This document shows positions 1 to 6,380 of a stretch of DNA of 29,269 nt, piece by piece. Source of the stretch: a virus. Every line of letters starts with the position of its first letter. Position 1 is the first letter of the stretch. The stretch is from the IMG/VR virus record IMGVR_UViG_3300028581_000177, positions 1-29,269 of that record; one strand, given 5' to 3'. Under the pieces are notes generated by a model. It did not search any database, was not told the origin of the DNA, and worked only from the letters and a program-made list of their open reading frames with translations. The position numbers and the translations under genes are program-made.

Positions 1-167
1 GAGAGTCTAGCACAGGCTTTATGTGCAGCATCCGAGCCTTTAACTCCATGAACACGTTTTGCCCAAGGAATTTTTTTGCACAAATCTGCATAATTTTTTT
101 CTGCATTAGGTTCATCATAACTCAAGTATATTATGTCGTAATCAAGAACTCTAAATTTATTACTCAT
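1..167 (-). CDS. Glycosyltransferase-like protein, N-terminal fragment (runs off left edge)
   Basis: An ATG at 165-167 opens a frame that stays open to the window edge, giving the first 55 residues of a longer protein. The start overlaps the end of the preceding gene in the arrangement ATGAGTAA, so translation is probably coupled. The fragment begins MSNKFRVLDYDIIYLSYDEP and continues with a WAKRVHGVKGSDAAHKAC segment. From memory, this pattern ('D-x-I-x-L-S-Y-D-E-P-N-A' then 'A-K-R-V-H-G-V') occurs at the N-terminus of nucleotide-sugar-transferase-like proteins common in marine T4-like phages. That assignment is recall, not a search result. No catalytic motif falls inside the visible part. 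Its place at the end of a cassette holding two other glycosyltransferases supports a sugar-transfer role. It could still be an unrelated conserved phage protein. Confidence 0.6.
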   Translation of the reverse strand, partial: MSNKFRVLDYDIIYLSYDEPNAEKNYADLCKKIPWAKRVHGVKGSDAAHKACARL

Positions 168-753
168 TTATAACCTCATGATAGTATGTTTCAAGTCGTT
201 TTATAGTATATACACTTAATAGGCTAGATGTCTGCTCTATTTGATTTTCAAATGCAATTTCAAAGTCCAAATCGATCAAGTCAGTTAATCTTATAATTAT
301 GTATCGTTCCAATTGGTGTGGGTCGTTGAATCTTGTAATGCTAAACATCAACGGTCTGTCTAACGAAACTTTTTTTGTTTTTAAATTTTCTTTAATTGAT
401 TCATCTAATTTAAAAATCCATTTTGAATGTTTGATGTCTTGTACTATGGTTAAATCTGGTCTATGTTCAGAAGATATACTAGTTGGCACTCGATGCACTT
501 GCGTATTAATATCAAACACAACTTCTTCGTCGTTGAATCTGTGTTTTAATACATAGCTCTTTTTTATTGTATCAAAAATTACTTGATAAGCGTGAAACTG
601 TTCCTGTCCTGTGATTAAGTTGTAAACTTCCGCAGTATCTACTTCTATGTATAATCCTTCGTCTGTATTAGAATTTCCAACAGAGAGTAAATTTCCATTT
701 TCGTCAAAATAAACAAATTTCTTATTTGAAATATACAAAATATCTGTATTCAT
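160..753 (-). CDS. Phage protein of unknown function, in glycosyltransferase cassette
   Basis: A 197-residue protein not recognised as any family. It starts with MNTDILYISNKKFVYFDENG and is rich in beta-type and charged segments, with no signal peptide or membrane segment visible. The ATG at 751-753 lies one base after the TAA of the upstream glycosyltransferase, and an AGGA lies seven bases before the start inside that gene. At its other end the stop overlaps the next start. This packing says it is co-expressed and translationally coupled with the sugar-transfer enzymes. It may be an accessory protein of that pathway, but nothing in its own sequence shows this. The frame is intact and base composition resembles the neighbours, so it is very likely a real gene. 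Confidence 0.8.
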   Translation of the reverse strand: MNTDILYISNKKFVYFDENGNLLSVGNSNTDEGLYIEVDTAEVYNLITGQEQFHAYQVIFDTIKKSYVLKHRFNDEEVVFDINTQVHRVPTSISSEHRPDLTIVQDIKHSKWIFKLDESIKENLKTKKVSLDRPLMFSITRFNDPHQLERYIIIRLTDLIDLDFEIAFENQIEQTSSLLSVYTIKRLETYYHEVINE

Positions 754-754
754 G

Positions 755-1597
755 TTATAATCCTAAAAACTTTTCATATACAGATATTACCTCATCTGAA
801 GCAAAATCTTTTTCTGTATAATGAAATATTCCCGACTGTTTATAATTGCCAATTTTTAGATTTAAGTTGTTGTCTAAATACACACCTACTTTATCTTGCC
901 ATCTGTCTGTTTGAATCAACTTCCAATCTTGGCATCTGGTTTTCATATGAACAAAATACGGATAACTGGTGTTTGGATTTGATACTTTATTTTCGCAATT
1001 CAAAATCTTTGTTACAATTGCTGCACTTAAATCAACACTAGGAAACTTTTGAAAATATTTTCCTCCAGCATACTGCCCGTAGAACAATTCCCAATTGTTC
1101 ATTACCAATTCAAGCCATTTGTAAAACGTGTGTGCTTCATCACTTTTTTCAAAGTAATTAAAAGCACTGTAGAGATTTGGTAAGTTATGATTTATAAATG
1201 CCTTGCGATAATAAGGACTGGTAATTTCGTCGCCTCTATAAGTAAGTACTTTTTTTGTAAAAAATACCTTGTGTGTGTTTAAAAAGTTCCACCAATGGCT
1301 TATATCTTCCAATACCAACACGTCAGAATCGAGTACTATTGTACGATCATAGGGAGAAGCATGGTATATTTTCCACCTGTTTTCTATTTTCCATTGAGAT
1401 TTAAGTGCAGCGTCTTCCCACGGAATGTCCACAACCTCATCTATAACAGATTTGATCTTAGAATCAACAGGGTCGTTGGTGATTAAACATATTTTACTAG
1501 TAGGATTTGTTGCTCTTATGCTTAGTGCTGCAAGATATGCTTGTCTAATATAATCAATTTCGCTGTTTTGCGCTAAAATAGTAAAGTTAAGACTCAT
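755..1597 (-). CDS. Glycosyltransferase, GT-A type (GT8-like), paralogue of next gene upstream
   Basis: A 280-residue soluble protein with features of a GT-A-fold glycosyltransferase, enzymes that move a sugar from a nucleotide-sugar donor to an acceptor. The N-terminal strand (residues 4-10) is followed by SEIDYIRQAYLAALSI, then an ICLITND strand near residue 37. The sequence SPYDRTIVLDSDVLVLED holds the metal-binding DxD motif (D90, S91, D92). A late 'GIFHYTEKD' segment may supply a further metal-binding histidine, as in GT8-type enzymes (inference). The gene upstream carries the same SE[IV]DYI[RK]QA and SPYD..[IL].LD[ST]D blocks, so the two are paralogues. The ATG at 1595-1597 overlaps the preceding gene by 11 bases and is preceded by AGGA. 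Substrate and acceptor cannot be read from sequence. Candidates are virion proteins, host surface glycans or modified DNA. Confidence 0.78.
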   Translation of the reverse strand: MSLNFTILAQNSEIDYIRQAYLAALSIRATNPTSKICLITNDPVDSKIKSVIDEVVDIPWEDAALKSQWKIENRWKIYHASPYDRTIVLDSDVLVLEDISHWWNFLNTHKVFFTKKVLTYRGDEITSPYYRKAFINHNLPNLYSAFNYFEKSDEAHTFYKWLELVMNNWELFYGQYAGGKYFQKFPSVDLSAAIVTKILNCENKVSNPNTSYPYFVHMKTRCQDWKLIQTDRWQDKVGVYLDNNLNLKIGNYKQSGIFHYTEKDFASDEVISVYEKFLGL

Positions 1598-2435
1598 TGT
1601 CGATGATCCTGTTTAAGTTTATCTTATTCATAATATGCACATTGCTATTTTTAATCTTAACAGGAAAGTAATTGGTTGAGTTTTTATTGTTTTCAATCAA
1701 AAACAAAAATTCCAAATCTTTGATTTCGAGAACCAAGTCTCGATCTAATGTGTAATACATTGTTCCGGGTAAATTTTTTATGAAATTGCCCGTTTTATAA
1801 CCGTTCATAACATGAGCTGCTATACTAAATGCATAGTCATTTCTAAATGTAGCATAAGGTAACTGATAAATGTTTTTGTAATGATACCAGTTTTCTTGTA
1901 TATGCTGTATTAAATTAAAAAAAACTCTATTTGTTTCTGTTTTTCTAAAAAAAACCACAGTTGCCCAATAAAAATCCGGGCCTGTTTCACTGATTTTAGA
2001 AAATTCGCTTACATCTCTCCAACCCGATAGTTCTACTGCATTTTTGTACATCATTAAATTGTGAGGCTGTTCAAAACAATTCAACAGATCTAAATTTGAA
2101 ATTATAAAATCAGTGTCTAAAAGTAATGTTTCGTCATACGGCGATAACTCATATGCTTGACTTCTAGTATCATTTTTATATTCTAAATTTTTTCTTACAT
2201 AAATTCCGTCGTTGTACTTTTTATATTGGATTGCTTTTTTGTTTTTTATTTCTATAACTTGATCAAAGATTTTTTTATAGTCAGTAAATAATTTTTTTAA
2301 ATATGCTTCGTTGTCTGTGATGATGCTAACAGGCAAATTTAAATATTTTTTAATACGAGATGCACAATAAACAGCTTGTTTTATATAATCTACTTCGCTG
2401 TTATTTCTTGCGATTAGTAATGCACCTCTTTTCAT
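1587..2435 (-). CDS. Glycosyltransferase, GT-A type, paralogue of 755-1597
   Basis: A 282-residue protein with the same plan as its downstream neighbour: an N-terminal strand, then SEVDYIKQAVYCASRIKK, a 'VSIITDNEAYLKKLF' strand-helix, and the metal-binding motif in YDETLLLDTDFIISN (D107, T108, D109). The DTD motif and the preceding acidic strand are typical of GT-A-fold nucleotide-sugar transferases. After the motif the two paralogues diverge, including over the presumed acceptor site, so they probably act on different acceptors or in successive steps (inference). The start overlaps the stop of the upstream gene as ATGA. A GAGGG lies 12 bases upstream, a rather long spacing, so re-initiation after the upstream gene is likely. 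No membrane anchor is visible, so it should act in the cytoplasm of the infected cell. Confidence 0.72.
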   Translation of the reverse strand: MKRGALLIARNNSEVDYIKQAVYCASRIKKYLNLPVSIITDNEAYLKKLFTDYKKIFDQVIEIKNKKAIQYKKYNDGIYVRKNLEYKNDTRSQAYELSPYDETLLLDTDFIISNLDLLNCFEQPHNLMMYKNAVELSGWRDVSEFSKISETGPDFYWATVVFFRKTETNRVFFNLIQHIQENWYHYKNIYQLPYATFRNDYAFSIAAHVMNGYKTGNFIKNLPGTMYYTLDRDLVLEIKDLEFLFLIENNKNSTNYFPVKIKNSNVHIMNKINLNRIIDNES

Positions 2436-2779
2436 AAATCAACAATGCCCTCAATCGTTCTGTTGCTTCTTAATTTGTTATATTCAATCAAATATGTGTT
2501 GGATGCTTTCCAGTAAGCACTGATAACATTATCTGTAAACTCAACAAGATTTTCTATTTCAACCGGAATATCGTTGTCATCGATTAAAATAGTGCTGGTT
2601 TGTTCTAATAGAACTAGACTGTGGCAAAAACTTAAAAGCTGTTGTGTTACTGTAAACTGACCTCCACCAAAATAAAATATAATGTTACTTTGATATTGTT
2701 CTTTTAAAATTCTTTTCTGATTTTCAAGAGTAATCATATAATTACTAAAATCAAGTGCTTTTTCTAATCGTTCGTCCAT
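2432..2779 (-). CDS. Small conserved marine-phage protein, first gene of the glycosyltransferase cassette
   Basis: A 115-residue protein beginning MDERLEKALDFSNYMITLEN, followed by a lysine-rich helix and a glycine-rich IIFYFGGGQFTVTQQLL segment near residues 34-50. The first 30 residues look helical and possibly coiled-coil, and the rest mixed. From memory, similar small proteins with an 'N-Q-K-R-x-L-K-E' helix and a 'GG-x-F-T-V' turn accompany structural or glycosyltransferase genes in T4-like marine phages, but no function is known to me. The start is clear: the ATG at 2777-2779 has AGGAG seven bases upstream. The gene is the first after a sigma70-like promoter and its stop overlaps the next start (ATGA), so it leads the cassette. 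It could be an accessory or chaperone protein for the enzymes that follow. Confidence 0.75.
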   Translation of the reverse strand: MDERLEKALDFSNYMITLENQKRILKEQYQSNIIFYFGGGQFTVTQQLLSFCHSLVLLEQTSTILIDDNDIPVEIENLVEFTDNVISAYWKASNTYLIEYNKLRSNRTIEGIVDL

Positions 2780-2790
2780 GGAAAACTCCT

Positions 2791-2813
2791 ATTGTATCTT
2801 TCAATAATACAAT
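2791..2813. repeat. Inverted repeat over the -10 region (operator or terminator candidate)
   Basis: ATTGTAT (2791-2797) and ATACAAT (2807-2813) form a perfect 7-bp dyad with a 9-base spacer. It overlaps the putative -10 hexamer and start point of the cassette promoter, which fits an operator. Read on the plus strand it is followed by a run of seven T (2814 onward), which fits a weak terminator for plus-strand transcription, but no plus-strand gene is present. On the minus strand no T-run follows, so it is unlikely to end transcription from the structural genes. Confidence 0.4.
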
Positions 2814-2831
2814 ATTTTTTTAAAAAGTCAA
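2804..2831 (-). promoter_or_regulatory. Sigma70-like promoter for the glycosyltransferase cassette
   Basis: On the minus strand TTGACT (2826-2831, five of six matches to TTGACA) is followed after 16 bases by TATTAT (2804-2809, five of six matches to TATAAT). Transcription would begin near 2797, leaving a short leader carrying the AGGAG of the 2432-2779 gene. It lies in the 59-bp gap after the stop of 2839-3840. None of the TAAATA-core sites seen before structural genes occurs here, so this cassette is probably transcribed by unmodified host RNA polymerase. In AT-rich DNA such matches arise by chance, so confidence is moderate. Confidence 0.5.
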
Positions 2832-2838
2832 TGTGAAT

Positions 2839-3840
2839 TTATGCTGGAGGAGTCGCGTTGTTTGTGGTCATTGCAACTACTGTTGCAACTGTTGGAGCGG
2901 CTATACTAACTGCTGTATAGGTAGTGCTATTAAATACAAAACTGCTATCTGGACGGAATGTGTTAACGTTACTGGTAGCTGTACCGTCAACAGATTCGTC
3001 AACTGTTGTACCAGCATCATTATCGTCAAGAGAAATTCTAAAACGTAACACTGTACTGCTTACAATTCTTCCGTCAATTGTATAATCATTGCCTGTATAC
3101 AATCCTGATCCTGTTTTGATAAAAAGTTGACGATATATCGATGTTAAACTATCAAATCCACTACCTCCGCCGGTTGTAGTTGGCGTACCAGAGCTTGCTG
3201 TTAATGCATACTTTCCAAATCGTATTGTACCCATTGCTGATAATAAAGCTGCCCAATTTGTTGATTTGGATCCTGTGCCACCTGTAAGTGTACTGGAAAA
3301 CCTTAATTCGCCGCCAGCATTGAAGAATTGTGACATTTGTGTTGCAGTAGAAAATGTTACTGTAACCACATGATAAATTGAGTTAGCAGCATCTGCAGAG
3401 CCACCCCAAGTTGTGCTTCTAGCACTGCTTGTAGCAGTACCAAGTGTAAAATTTCCTACAGGAAATGCTGTAGAGCTTGGGTCAAAATTAGAAATGTTGG
3501 TGATTAAGGTTGTATAATCGTTCACACCCTGTTTTGTACCGTCTACTGGCGTTGCTTTTGCACCAGTAGATTGATTGAAAGTACGAGATGTATCTGCTCC
3601 TATGGTTTGACCAGTCGGAGGGACTGCTATCGAGGAACTTACTGTACCTTGTTGATGTACATATGCACTCTGTGCATCTAAAAATAAGTTGAGCATTTGC
3701 TGAGAAGTTACAGAATTAACCGATGCAGTAACCGCCGAAGATCTCATGGTCTGTCCATAAAGTGTCGAATAAACAGATACTAGAGATGTTCTTACATTAT
3801 TATATTGTACAGCAGTGATTGAATCGCCAACTATAGGCAT
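2839..3840 (-). CDS. Virion structural protein, 'FFNAGGE' type, paralogue of 3889-4809
   Basis: A 333-residue protein without signal peptide or membrane segments, rich in Ser, Thr, Gly and Ala as in phage fibre proteins. The central block QFFNAGGELRF (171-181) followed by a GGTGSKSTNWAALLSAMG segment (187-204) is shared with the next gene upstream, as are the N-terminal helical region and a 'WGG..D....H.VTVTF' strand near 145-163. From memory this block recurs in structural proteins of marine T4-like phages. The C-terminus (from about 310) becomes low-complexity, rich in Thr, Ala and Val. The ATG at 3838-3840 is preceded by AGGAGAG, and a weak TAAATA-core site lies 20 bases upstream of the start. 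The position after the tail-fibre genes suggests a virion protein, perhaps a fibre or decoration subunit (inference). Confidence 0.75.
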   Translation of the reverse strand: MPIVGDSITAVQYNNVRTSLVSVYSTLYGQTMRSSAVTASVNSVTSQQMLNLFLDAQSAYVHQQGTVSSSIAVPPTGQTIGADTSRTFNQSTGAKATPVDGTKQGVNDYTTLITNISNFDPSSTAFPVGNFTLGTATSSARSTTWGGSADAANSIYHVVTVTFSTATQMSQFFNAGGELRFSSTLTGGTGSKSTNWAALLSAMGTIRFGKYALTASSGTPTTTGGGSGFDSLTSIYRQLFIKTGSGLYTGNDYTIDGRIVSSTVLRFRISLDDNDAGTTVDESVDGTATSNVNTFRPDSSFVFNSTTYTAVSIAAPTVATVVAMTTNNATPPA

Positions 3841-3859
3841 TAAACTCTCCTAATAGCAT

Positions 3860-3867
3860 TATTTAGT
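3860..3867 (-). promoter_or_regulatory. Weak T4-type late promoter candidate (ACTAAATA)
   Basis: ACTAAATA on the minus strand keeps the TAAATA core of the T4 late consensus TATAAATA but differs in the first two bases. It lies 19 bases before the ATG of 2839-3840, and a start 6-7 bases downstream would fall just before the AGGAGAG ribosome-binding site. It also sits in the loop of an inverted repeat (AATAGCA 3852-3858, TGCTATT 3878-3884). It is the weakest of the six sites. Confidence 0.3.
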
Positions 3868-3888
3868 AAAAGTAAATTGCTATTCAAT

Positions 3889-4809
3889 TTAACTTGACAA
3901 GTTGATAATTGTTTGATAAGTTGGTGTAGGAACGCTAACATAATTTCCAGTAGGGCGTAATTGAGTAATAGTACTGGTGATTGTTCCAGTTACTTGCTCA
4001 TTGACGTCGTCATCTTGGCTTGCATCATCGAACATGACTAAAAATGTTATAACACTGGTGTTTTGTGCACCTTTTGCTCGAATTCTTATGTAATTCTGTG
4101 AATAAAGTCCCGAACCGTATTTTTCAAAAACTGTTTGATAACTAGAAGTTAAATTAAAATTACCTAAATTAAATGAAGTGCCGGAGCCAGTAGCAATTGC
4201 AGTTGTATAATTAAATTTTACTATACCCATGTTTGAAAGCATAGTAACCCAGTCGTTAAATTTAACACCAGACCCGCCTGCTGCTGTTGCTGCAAATCGT
4301 ACTTCTCCTCCGGCATTGAAAAAATGACGTCTGTGATCTGTACCTGTTGATAATATATTATTTCCTGAAGTATTGGTAGTTTGATATCCACCCGGAAATG
4401 TAACTGTAAATTCATGCATTATTGGGCCCGATGTTCCCCACGGCGCCGATCTCACACTGCTGGCTTTGGATTCTACCGTTACTCTATTCGGATGTACTAA
4501 ATTTCTATTAGCATAAATTGTATCAACTTTTGCTTCGTATTCTGTATATACTGTTTCGGTTATCTGATTTGTTGCTGCAACTGTAGACAATGTAGTTGAT
4601 ACATTTGATTGGTGAACTTCAGCTATATTAACATCAGCTTTTAAATTGTTCATATGTTGAGCAGTAACTATATCAACTGGAGGTGTGTTTCTAACTTGTC
4701 TGCTAGATAATACCTGACCATAACCAAATTCGCTAGACCCGTTACCCAATACAGTTCTTATTTTTGATTGCATAATGTTGTAGCGGGCTGCTTCGATATT
4801 ACGTGCCAT
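3889..4809 (-). CDS. Virion structural protein, 'FFNAGGE' type, paralogue of 2839-3840
   Basis: A 306-residue protein sharing with its downstream neighbour the FFNAGGEVRF block (163-172), a following GGSGVKFNDWVTMLSNMG segment (178-195) and a preceding 'PWG....MHEFTVTF' strand (near 123-138). The N-terminal hundred residues are predicted mostly helical by eye, the remainder beta-rich with Thr/Ser/Gly. There is no catalytic motif. The two paralogues probably form related structural parts of the tail or capsid surface; the exact site is unknown. The ATG at 4807-4809 has AGAGG seven bases upstream. A perfect TATAAATA late-promoter match lies 27 bases before the start, so high late expression is expected. 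An internal minus-strand frame at 4221-4415 is an out-of-frame shadow and was not kept. Confidence 0.78.
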   Translation of the reverse strand: MARNIEAARYNIMQSKIRTVLGNGSSEFGYGQVLSSRQVRNTPPVDIVTAQHMNNLKADVNIAEVHQSNVSTTLSTVAATNQITETVYTEYEAKVDTIYANRNLVHPNRVTVESKASSVRSAPWGTSGPIMHEFTVTFPGGYQTTNTSGNNILSTGTDHRRHFFNAGGEVRFAATAAGGSGVKFNDWVTMLSNMGIVKFNYTTAIATGSGTSFNLGNFNLTSSYQTVFEKYGSGLYSQNYIRIRAKGAQNTSVITFLVMFDDASQDDDVNEQVTGTITSTITQLRPTGNYVSVPTPTYQTIINLSS

Positions 4810-4836
4810 TAAAACCTCTTAATAAACTTATAGTTT

Positions 4837-4844
4837 TATTTATA
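4837..4844 (-). promoter_or_regulatory. T4-type late promoter, exact match (TATAAATA)
   Basis: A perfect TATAAATA on the minus strand, 27 bases before the ATG of 3889-4809. The TAA at its third to fifth positions is also the stop codon of 4840-6330, so the promoter is embedded in the end of the upstream gene. T4 late genes use this octamer with the gp55/gp33 sigma factor and sliding clamp (known biology); use here is inferred. Confidence 0.7.
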
Positions 4845-6330
4845 CCTTCAATACACATTCAACTAGCTTCTCTTCAATTGATTCATTGGTTTCAAGAGCT
4901 ATTCCAACTAATCCTACAGTTTCTACAGTTGAACAAACTCCGTCTTGAAATACATAAACAGGTTGTCCTTTTTTTACAGAACCTGTAATTCTAACCGGTA
5001 CTCTTCCTTTAAGTGCTATTGCTTGACCATCAATATGAGAATTCATCAAATAAGCCGGATTTTCTGATGTAACTCCTATGCAGATATTACTTGCATTTGC
5101 AGGACCTGTTTCGTATTCATTGTTACTAGAAACTGTCATTGCAGTTCCAACAGGATGTATTGACTCAACAGTGTATTTTTCAGCCAAGTCTGCATACTGT
5201 GCAACTGTAGCTGTTCCTACAAAGAATGTTGCTTTCAGCGCACCTGCTGTAATAGTTTGTCCGTCAATGGTTTCATTAGCGGCTGTTCTAGAAGCAATTG
5301 TATCTGCGGTCGCAGATACAGATGCAGTTTTATAAGCAGCACCTACTTTTAGTGTGTCTGCTTGTGTTGCAATACCGTTAAACGAAGTTGCATAAACTGT
5401 TCTCCATTTTTCTCCAGATTTTCCTAAATCATACGCATTTGTTGATCCTGGATGTATACCGGTGCTGTCAATGTATGTAATTAATCCGTTGCTTGAATTT
5501 TTAAATCTCAACAGATTTCTAACTAATTTTACAACAGGTGTTTGCAAATCTGAATCAATGTTAACAATTAAGTCCGAGTCACTGCCTACACTAAATCCAG
5601 TCTCGTTAAAACTTACTACGTTTGTAAATGATATATTGTCAGCAGTCAGATAATCAGTTGCTGCCCTACCAGCTAGTTTTAATGCGTTTGATGCAGTACC
5701 CCAGAATCTATAACTTGACGATGTTACTCCGGCAGTACTTGCTCTAGTGTCTATTAATGTAACACCTTGTTTGATTACATCAAATCCTGCTATAGCAGTG
5801 TTTGTTGAATTGGTGAAATCTGCGTCTTTACTAACAACAAACACAACTGTATCGTTTATAGTTGCAGTGATTACATTGTGCGTTGCATTGCTGGTGTCAG
5901 TTAGAGTGCTACTTTTCATTTGTGTTTCGCCAACACCCGGTGCAGTTTGCGGACCTACTAGTACCCAGTCATTTACTGCATTTTTTACATACAGTTGCTC
6001 AGTTGAGCTGTTCCACCAAAATTCGCCTTCGACAAAACCGTTTGGTTGAGCTGTGCTTATTTCTGTGCCGCCAGTGGTTTTCCATTTTGTTCCATCATAA
6101 ACTTTTAATTTATTAACCGAATTATCAAACCAAATCATTCCAGATACTGGTTTTGCAGGCGGTGTTGATCCTGCAAAATTTTCCAATAAAAACATAAAGT
6201 TTTCATTTTGAGCTTCGCCATAACCGGCGTAGTTTTTTCCAATAAATTTTAATTCAGTTGTAGTATTTACGGTACCGTCCTCAACTGTTGTTTGTACTGT
6301 ACCGTTGTATTTGTTAATAATGTATGCCAT
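4840..6330 (-). CDS. Tail-fibre-like protein with shared adaptor N-terminus and 'YADLAEKY' C-terminal module
   Basis: A 496-residue fibre-type protein. Residues 1-127 are the adaptor shared with the next two genes upstream. It has DGTVNTTTELKFIGKNYAGY near 18-37, NENFMFLLENFAG (42-54), a 'P-V-x-G-x-I-W-F-D' turn, LKVYDGTKW (74-82), and ends in WVLVGPQ. The middle is beta-rich with a 'YDLGKSGEKWRTVYATSFNG' element near 300, a strand-turn common in phage fibres. From about residue 377 a C-terminal module begins with YADLAEKYT and includes GVTSENPAYLMN and a 'G-R-V-P-V-R-I-T-G-x-V-K-K-G' strand. From memory such ends recur on marine phage fibres and resemble the terminal domain of Peptidase_G2/chaperone-type tips; autocleavage cannot be shown. 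AGGGG precedes the ATG, and a GATAAATA late-type site lies 27 bases upstream. Confidence 0.82.
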   Translation of the reverse strand: MAYIINKYNGTVQTTVEDGTVNTTTELKFIGKNYAGYGEAQNENFMFLLENFAGSTPPAKPVSGMIWFDNSVNKLKVYDGTKWKTTGGTEISTAQPNGFVEGEFWWNSSTEQLYVKNAVNDWVLVGPQTAPGVGETQMKSSTLTDTSNATHNVITATINDTVVFVVSKDADFTNSTNTAIAGFDVIKQGVTLIDTRASTAGVTSSSYRFWGTASNALKLAGRAATDYLTADNISFTNVVSFNETGFSVGSDSDLIVNIDSDLQTPVVKLVRNLLRFKNSSNGLITYIDSTGIHPGSTNAYDLGKSGEKWRTVYATSFNGIATQADTLKVGAAYKTASVSATADTIASRTAANETIDGQTITAGALKATFFVGTATVAQYADLAEKYTVESIHPVGTAMTVSSNNEYETGPANASNICIGVTSENPAYLMNSHIDGQAIALKGRVPVRITGSVKKGQPVYVFQDGVCSTVETVGLVGIALETNESIEEKLVECVLKV

Positions 6331-6380
6331 TATGGATAAACCCCTAGTGCTTTATATTATTTATCGCATTACGGATAAAC
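6328..6380. repeat. Short direct repeat spanning the junction of two fibre genes
   Basis: CATTATGGATAAAC (6328-6341) and CATTACGGATAAAC (6367-6380) match at 13 of 14 positions with a 39-base period. The first copy covers the start codon of 4840-6330, the second lies over the last codons and stop of 6369-8180. The repeat brackets the promoter-containing gap. It may be a trace of a local duplication or of recombination between the paralogous fibre genes; chance is possible in AT-rich DNA. Confidence 0.45.
6358..6365 (-). promoter_or_regulatory. T4-type late promoter candidate (GATAAATA)
   Basis: GATAAATA on the minus strand differs from the T4 late consensus TATAAATA only at the first base. 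It lies 27 bases before the ATG of 4840-6330, the same spacing as at 4837-4844. Its first six bases can pair with TTTATC (6335-6340), which lies between the AGGGG ribosome-binding site and the start codon, so only transcripts read through from upstream could form that hairpin. Confidence 0.55.
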
